From: Kiritimatiellia bacterium
Lineage (GTDB): Bacteria > Verrucomicrobiota > Kiritimatiellia > UBA8416 > JADHWI01
DNA: 37,977 bases
NCBI GenBank assembly: GCA_030744755.1
Contig: JASLPY010000053.1
Coordinates: 1-37,977, forward strand
Direction of reading: 5' to 3'
Below are positions 32,880 to 37,977 of this stretch, in pieces. Each line of letters starts with the position of its first letter. Position 1 is the stretch's first letter. The position numbers and the translations under genes were made by a program. A model generated the notes under the pieces. That model saw nothing but the letters and a program-made list of their open reading frames with translations. It searched no databases and had not been told where the DNA came from.

Positions 32880-35753
32880 TCATTCCGGAACGAGGATTCT
32901 GTAAAAGAGGACATCATTGGTCACCGACAGGTGAACGGCGGAGTTCGAAACAGACGTCGGCGGGGTGCTCGTGTAGATTGCGGACCAGACGGGTGTTTCG
33001 GAGGTAAGGTCAGAACAACACTCGACAAACTGCGAAACAACCATGCCTCCTTGCCACTCAATGCGCACATCGGCGCCCTGCTGCGTTACGCTTTGGATTT
33101 CGAGCACGGAATCAGGATCGAACGGATTTGTATTCGCCGCCAGCTCGTCCTCGTCTGTCAGACCATCAGAATCAGAATCGAGCCCCTGGTCCACAAGCAC
33201 ATTGCCGAAGTTGTGATTTGTTACCAACTCTCCGTTCGAGAGGCTGACGATATACATGTCATCGAGCCCGGGATACTCGAGAGTGAGAGTCAGTTCTTCG
33301 TGGACAGAGGTGGGGAACAGATCGTAAACCTCTTCTGACGGTGTGACGGCAAATGATATTGCACCGTCATTGGCAAGAGCGGCAATGTCACTTTGAGAGA
33401 GCGAAACGAGGTTCGATATAAACACGCGGTATCCCCCGTCATAGACAAACAGGTTGGCCGAAACAATATCTTCGGCCTCCAGCAGAAGGTATTGTGCAGA
33501 AGTCTCCAGATCTGCATAAGCAGTAACCCAGAGGGTTCCATCCCCGGTTGGCATGGGTGCATTTGTAAAATCATAAGTCAGAACGTTGGGATAGAGGCAC
33601 GTATCAAGCTGAGTCTCTGTAACCAGGTAGACACCACCTTCCACAGAATCTCCGGGATGTGCCTGAACCCATCCGTTTCGCGATTCCTCCGCAATTCTGA
33701 GCAGAGACCCGGATTCTGTATGTAGCGAGTACTTCCCCGAGGCATCCGTAAAAGCAAATGGCTCACCCGTATCCCATTCCTGATTCTCATCACTGTCAAC
33801 AAACACTCTCCATCCATTCACGATGGATTCCCCCTCATCACGAATCCCGTTCGTGTTGCCATCCATCCATTTGACTCCCCTGATCTCAGCGTCATTGTCC
33901 AGGACGGAAACGGTACCCGACGCCGCGATGTAGCCACTGGCAGATATGGTGATTGTCACCGGCTGGTTGCCGTCGCGCAGAGTATCGTTCTGGACGAACA
34001 GGTCAAACACAGCGTTAGTCTGACCGACTGCCACGAGAACTGCATTGGTCACCACGAGTTCAGAATGGTCATCTGATAACAGTTGGACCTGGACGTTGCT
34101 CGTTATAGCGTCTGCGAACACAACAGTTCCGGTGCCCCAGAGTACGCCGGCGTCTTCCTGAACAGAGGCCGGCAGGACAATCCCAAGAGCGGTCGGCACG
34201 CGGGCATATATGCTGAAATCGCCCCCGTGCGATTCATCGTTCACTCCCGCATCCCCATCGAATACCGCCTTGACCAAATACTGATCCCCGGTTACAAGCC
34301 CGGTGGTGTTCCACGAATAGGATCCCTGGTCGTAAGGAATCTCTGACGCATCCACGATTTGTGTCCACGCTACACCGCTATCGTCCGAAAACATGAATGT
34401 GAGAGTATCGCCGCCGGACCAGTTTGTACCGTATACCCCCCACTCAACAGAGACACCCCGTTCAATGTCGTAAGAATCTCCTCCGGAAGGAGCAGTTATC
34501 CAAATGCCGCGTTCAGTGCTGAGAGTTGCTTCGTAGGCGCCCATATCCACTAGTACCCCGATGATCCTCTCGTTACCGTCGAGGTCTTCGGCCCCGGCCA
34601 TCCAGGTCATGTTGAGACCGGCATTGATGCATGGAGATGAGGGTGAAAGCCGGTAATCACCTGCACCTGCATTCACGAAATGAGGATCATTTGTTGTGTT
34701 GCCCGTTCCGGGCCAGACAGATGCGCCCTCGATGGCGGAGTAACTTACATCCAGCGTGGAATCGCCCTCCAGGAGAATGCTCGTAGCGCAATCCCGTATC
34801 ACGCCGTTGATGAATGATCCGCGCCCGCCCTGTGCATACTTCGGAAAACTATTGATGCCATACAGACAATTGACGATCGTGTTATTTGCCATCACGGGAG
34901 TTGAACCATCCTTCACGGCAATACCTAGCACGCAATCGAAAATCAGGTTATTATAGATCTCAAAATCGGAGCCCTCACCGACGGAGATCCCCTTATCGCC
35001 GCAGCCACTGATGATATTACCTTTGGCGATACCAGACGCGGTGCCGAAATCTATACCATCGCCGCCGTCATCAGGGATGTTAGATATGACGTTGCCTTCT
35101 ATTAGCATCATCGCATCGCCCGTTCCAGCCCACGCGTAATCGATGTCTATACCGTCTGAATAGCCCACAATGTCGTGAATATAGTTCGAAGCAATAATCC
35201 CGGCGCACCTTTCTGCATTTATTGCTTCCCGCGTGTCGTAAATCTCGTTCCTCACAACCGAAATCCGTGAGTAAGCAGGGTTAATGATCTTGGATTGTAG
35301 CATGTCACTGAACGTGCAGTCAGAAATGCTGAGCATTGTATAGACGGTCTCCAATACAGGATAGCCAGACAAGCGACTGAACGAGCAGAACTCGAATACA
35401 CCAGTTGCCCCAAGCGAATAGTCACCGCCATTAAACTCCAGGGCACCACCAGACGAATGGGACGGGTACTTTGTGAACACAACACGGTTGCTTTCAGTGC
35501 CCAGCGCGAGAAGCGATCCATTCACGATTAGCGATTCCAGGTAGTAGATCTGCACCTCAACGCCAGGCTCAATAGTCAAAGACACGCCACTGTTCACCGT
35601 GAGGTCGGCAGTAAGGACATAAGGGCTGTTAGTTGCGGTCCAGGTAGTATCCACAGAAATGGTGCCGCTAACGGAAATCTCGGCAAGAAGGGGAGCCGAT
35701 ACCGGGGAAAGTAGCAGGAAGGCTGCCAGACACACTGTGGGTTGTCGCACCAT
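32880..35753 (-). CDS. Large secreted right-handed beta-helix protein
   Basis: I start at the ATG at 35753 (MVRQPTVCLAAFLLLSPVSA, 957 aa) because AAGGAG lies 5 nt upstream. After the signal peptide, residues ~25-385 form a parallel beta-helix (PbH1 type: NSGVSLTIEPGVEVQI, then repeats such as ISNIPDDGGDGIDFG and DCVLGIAVKDGSTPVMANNT) ending in the DLDGNERIIGVLVDMGAYE block typical of such proteins. Then follow an Ig-like domain (~400-510), a Calx-beta-like domain (VQEDAGVLWGTGTVVF, ~515-600), an SdrD B-like segment (DGNTNGIRDEGESIVNGWRV), a mixed beta region and a TSP3-like Asp-rich piece (DSDSDGLTDEDELAANTNPFDPDS). It is probably extracellular and glycan-binding or polysaccharide-lyase-like, with no catalytic residues assignable. 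Confidence 0.88.
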   Translation of the reverse strand: MVRQPTVCLAAFLLLSPVSAPLLAEISVSGTISVDTTWTATNSPYVLTADLTVNSGVSLTIEPGVEVQIYYLESLIVNGSLLALGTESNRVVFTKYPSHSSGGALEFNGGDYSLGATGVFEFCSFSRLSGYPVLETVYTMLSISDCTFSDMLQSKIINPAYSRISVVRNEIYDTREAINAERCAGIIASNYIHDIVGYSDGIDIDYAWAGTGDAMMLIEGNVISNIPDDGGDGIDFGTASGIAKGNIISGCGDKGISVGEGSDFEIYNNLIFDCVLGIAVKDGSTPVMANNTIVNCLYGINSFPKYAQGGRGSFINGVIRDCATSILLEGDSTLDVSYSAIEGASVWPGTGNTTNDPHFVNAGAGDYRLSPSSPCINAGLNMTWMAGAEDLDGNERIIGVLVDMGAYEATLSTERGIWITAPSGGDSYDIERGVSVEWGVYGTNWSGGDTLTFMFSDDSGVAWTQIVDASEIPYDQGSYSWNTTGLVTGDQYLVKAVFDGDAGVNDESHGGDFSIYARVPTALGIVLPASVQEDAGVLWGTGTVVFADAITSNVQVQLLSDDHSELVVTNAVLVAVGQTNAVFDLFVQNDTLRDGNQPVTITISASGYIAASGTVSVLDNDAEIRGVKWMDGNTNGIRDEGESIVNGWRVFVDSDENQEWDTGEPFAFTDASGKYSLHTESGSLLRIAEESRNGWVQAHPGDSVEGGVYLVTETQLDTCLYPNVLTYDFTNAPMPTGDGTLWVTAYADLETSAQYLLLEAEDIVSANLFVYDGGYRVFISNLVSLSQSDIAALANDGAISFAVTPSEEVYDLFPTSVHEELTLTLEYPGLDDMYIVSLSNGELVTNHNFGNVLVDQGLDSDSDGLTDEDELAANTNPFDPDSVLEIQSVTQQGADVRIEWQGGMVVSQFVECCSDLTSETPVWSAIYTSTPPTSVSNSAVHLSVTNDVLFYRILVPE

Positions 35754-35959
35754 AAGACTCCTTAACACGCGTCGCTGTGCGCCTATTGACATCTAAGTTT
35801 GCCATTGGCCGGATAGATTGTCAAATTCCTGTTAAACATTATAACAAAAAGGCCTGACGCAAATCTTACATCTTTTTTGCATGCATCTGACCACACCTGC
35901 CGGCGTGCTTCATATCCTTCTTCTAAACCATAACGGAAAACCGTTGGAAGGAGGTCGCT

Positions 35960-37570
35960 ATGCATCCGAAGAGCTGGTCACGCAAACCTTCAATACAGGT
36001 AATCGCACTGTTGGTCACTGTCACGCTCTGTGCATCGGCATGTGCAGGTGTGGAAACCGGAACGGGGGGCAAGGAGAACCCCCACCTATGGAAACCGAAG
36101 ACAAAAGCGGTGGCGGTTTTCAAGAACGGGCTGGGCTTTTTCACGCGGGAAGGCGATGTCACCCTTCGTGATGGATGGTGCGTGACGAGGCAAGTGCCGC
36201 CTGCGGCATTCGGCACGCTGGCCATATATTCCCACGAGAAGGAGCAGATGGTCGATGTTGTTGGTTCGGGCCCCGGAGAGGTCGTGGAATTTGACGGCAC
36301 AGATGCCCCCGACACCATTGAATACAAAAGGGAAAGGCTGGAAGCTTCAAAGAGCATTCGAATTGAGCTGACATATATGTACAAGGGAACCGAAAGGCAG
36401 GCTTCCGGGAAACTCATATCTGTCGGGGAAGACTTCGCGGTTCTTGAGAACAACTCCAACAATTTCGCCGTCCCCGTAGCGGGAATACAAAAGATGCAGG
36501 TGCTCGATCTCCCGGTGAGAGTACACGTGAAGGGAACGAAAGAGAGTGCGCCGGAGACCGCCACGATAGGAATGGCTTACCTGCGCAAAGGGATAACCTG
36601 GATTCCGGAGTACAGCCTCGAGATACTCGACGAAGATACGGCCATGCTGACTCTTCGGGGCACGCTGGTGAACGAGGCGGAGGACCTGATTCACAGTGAC
36701 GTCCATTTCGTGGTGGGCGTTCCCCACTTTGTTCACTCCGATTACATGGCACCGGTTGCCGTAGGCCAACTGATCCGGACAATCGGCACTGCCGTAGCAC
36801 CACCGCAGATCGCGTCCCAGATAATGAATCGTGCTGCTATTGTGAGGAATAGTGACGTGGCGAACCAGTTCGGCAGTGTCTCCACTGCGGTAACGCGTCC
36901 TGTGAGCGCTGAAGGAAAGGGATTGAGCACCGCGATGGGTAATCTGCCAAAGATGGACAGTGCAGCAGGCACAGACTACACGGTTTACACAAAGAAAGAT
37001 CTCACGGTTCGCCGAGGCGAGAAGGCGATCGTGACGCTGTTCGTAAAGAAGATCAAGTACTCGCACGTGTATCGTTGGACTCCGCCCGATCGCATGAAGC
37101 ATCTCCTGGTTCTTCACAACAGTACCGATACCGCCTGGACAACTGGACCGGTTCTCGCCGTCGATGGAAACCAGCCCCTGAGTGAAGATTTGCTGAGGTA
37201 TACACCGAAGAAGGGTTCGTGTGAAATTCCCGTGAGCGCAGCCATAAACATCGCCCACGAAAAATCGGAAGAAGAGATTGAACGCAAGCTAAAGGCGCAC
37301 TCTCCAAGCCACAACGTCTACCTTGACCTGGTTAAACTCCGAGGCACGGTCAGCCTGGATAACTTCGAAAAGAAACCGGTTCAGATCATCACGACGGTAC
37401 TCGTTCCCGGGAAGCCGCTGGAAGCTGGTATGGACGGTATAGTGAAAGCTGATCCTTCCAAGTTGAGACTGACAGCGCGCGAAGGCACCGTTCAATGGCG
37501 AATTAAACTGAAGCCAGGGCAGCGCATGGTCCTTCCTTACACTTATGAGAGGTATGTCTCTTCGAGGTAG
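35960..37570 (+). CDS. Secreted DUF4139-like protein
   Basis: This encodes 536 aa; GGAAGGAGG lies 6 nt before the ATG. The signal region (VIALLVTVTLCASACAG) has a lipobox-like SACAG. The body follows the plan of DUF4139 proteins: N-terminal KTKAVAVFKNGLGFF, central TIGMAYLRKGITWIPEYSLEI and LRGTLVNEAEDLIHSDVHFVVG, and a C-terminal YTYERYVSSR. The Gly-rich central insert (~270-335) is poorly conserved-looking. Members are periplasmic or surface proteins of unknown biochemical role. It is divergent from the beta-helix gene across 206 bp with no other feature visible. Confidence 0.8.
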   Translation: MHPKSWSRKPSIQVIALLVTVTLCASACAGVETGTGGKENPHLWKPKTKAVAVFKNGLGFFTREGDVTLRDGWCVTRQVPPAAFGTLAIYSHEKEQMVDVVGSGPGEVVEFDGTDAPDTIEYKRERLEASKSIRIELTYMYKGTERQASGKLISVGEDFAVLENNSNNFAVPVAGIQKMQVLDLPVRVHVKGTKESAPETATIGMAYLRKGITWIPEYSLEILDEDTAMLTLRGTLVNEAEDLIHSDVHFVVGVPHFVHSDYMAPVAVGQLIRTIGTAVAPPQIASQIMNRAAIVRNSDVANQFGSVSTAVTRPVSAEGKGLSTAMGNLPKMDSAAGTDYTVYTKKDLTVRRGEKAIVTLFVKKIKYSHVYRWTPPDRMKHLLVLHNSTDTAWTTGPVLAVDGNQPLSEDLLRYTPKKGSCEIPVSAAINIAHEKSEEEIERKLKAHSPSHNVYLDLVKLRGTVSLDNFEKKPVQIITTVLVPGKPLEAGMDGIVKADPSKLRLTAREGTVQWRIKLKPGQRMVLPYTYERYVSSR

Positions 37571-37637
37571 AGTGAACTAGCCTGGGTCAACGCCCCCGTT
37601 ATACCTCACATCTTTCCTGCATCATGCTGTGTTGAGC

Positions 37638-37876
37638 CATCCCGGAGGGATAGTCAGCTATTAGCCGGTGGTTGATCCGCCGTAGGCGGAGACACCACCG
37701 GTTAGAACGCAAACCACGAATTACATCCCGGAGGGATGCCAGCACCATAGGTCAACCTCGTGCGAGGGAATCGCTGCCATCCCTCCGGGATGGTGCACTC
37801 ACGTCCACCCAGTCCGGTGGTGACGCTTGTTCCTCGCGTAACCAGCGGCTAATGGCTGACAAGCCTCCGGCTTGTC
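37638..37876. repeat. Cluster of small palindromic repeats
   Basis: Three copies of a CATCCC-GG-AGGGATG-type palindrome lie at 37638-37651, 37724-37738 and 37778-37792 (the last in the opposite sense). A nested hairpin at 37665-37701 combines CCGGTGGT/ACCACCGG with TCCGCC/GGCGGA. GACAAGCC/GGCTTGTC forms another stem at 37858-37876. The rest of 37571-37977 is gene-free. These look like REP-like intergenic repeats, probably moved or maintained by a RAYT or host factor, or serving as factor sites. Confidence 0.65.
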
Positions 37877-37977
37877 GTGACGGCACTTCATGAATAGTCT
37901 GCGCTAGTGTAGTGATTGATTAATACGCGCAATAAATAGCTTTACGAATGAGGTCATTGTTGTAGACTCTCTCTTGT

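Overview
The window looks like a chromosomal contig from a PVC-group bacterium, most likely Kiritimatiellota, Lentisphaerota or a related Verrucomicrobiota lineage. This is inferred from gene content: Tat-exported Gfo/Idh/MocA oxidoreductases, HEAT plus PQQ-propeller lipoproteins, DUF1559-type pseudopilin-like proteins, and very large secreted proteins built from right-handed beta-helices, thrombospondin type 3 Ca-binding repeats, carboxypeptidase-regulatory-like and Fn3 modules. Nearly every gene has an export signal, so most of the window encodes envelope, periplasmic or surface proteins. Gene density is modest, and small repeats and gene fragments are common.

Layout. (1) 1-3260: 3' part of a subtilisin-like protease, two small envelope proteins, a sugar-phosphate nucleotidyltransferase and a DUF3820 protein. 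(2) 3444-16191: an accessory island that starts in an intact tRNA-Ala(CGC) gene and ends at a second 3' half of tRNA-Ala(CGC). It is split internally at 14.76 kb by a 3' half of tRNA-Val(CAC). Each junction carries the same flanking sequences: a 46-bp identical block before the tRNA half, and tandem AGTGGCA-type repeats about 70 bp after it. This makes two tandem units (11.28 kb and 1.39 kb) with related ends and different cargo. No intact integrase is present, only a 53-codon C-terminal tyrosine-recombinase remnant.

The large unit holds an IS inserted in an HNH-like gene, a compact minus-strand operon that includes a pseudopilin-like gene, a 1978-aa multidomain protein ending in a lipase-like hydrolase domain, a coupled secreted protein and a HEAT protein. 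The small unit holds a single leucine-rich-repeat lipoprotein. (3) 16561-19329: two Tat-signal Gfo/Idh/MocA oxidoreductases converging tail to tail. (4) 19330-23690: inverted-repeat elements, an 804-aa PDZ/HEAT protein, a sialate O-acetylesterase fragment and an acyl-ACP desaturase with all diiron ligands at canonical spacing. (5) 23700-30051: an Fn3 secreted protein, orphan gene ends, a tetraheme lipoprotein, a Tat-signal aldo/keto reductase-like protein lacking two catalytic residues, and a HEAT/PQQ lipoprotein. (6) 30317-37977: an exported protein of unknown function, an anchored Cys-phosphatase, a DUF2809-like membrane protein, a 957-aa beta-helix protein, a DUF4139-like protein and a cluster of small palindromes.

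The most notable structure is the array of units bounded by tRNA 3' halves. It resembles an integron in that discrete cargo units stand side by side with shared recombination ends, but the sites are split tRNA genes. The half-sites suggest an element family native to tRNA-Val that now sits in tRNA-Ala. All functional statements rest on reading the sequence and on family knowledge; no search was run.
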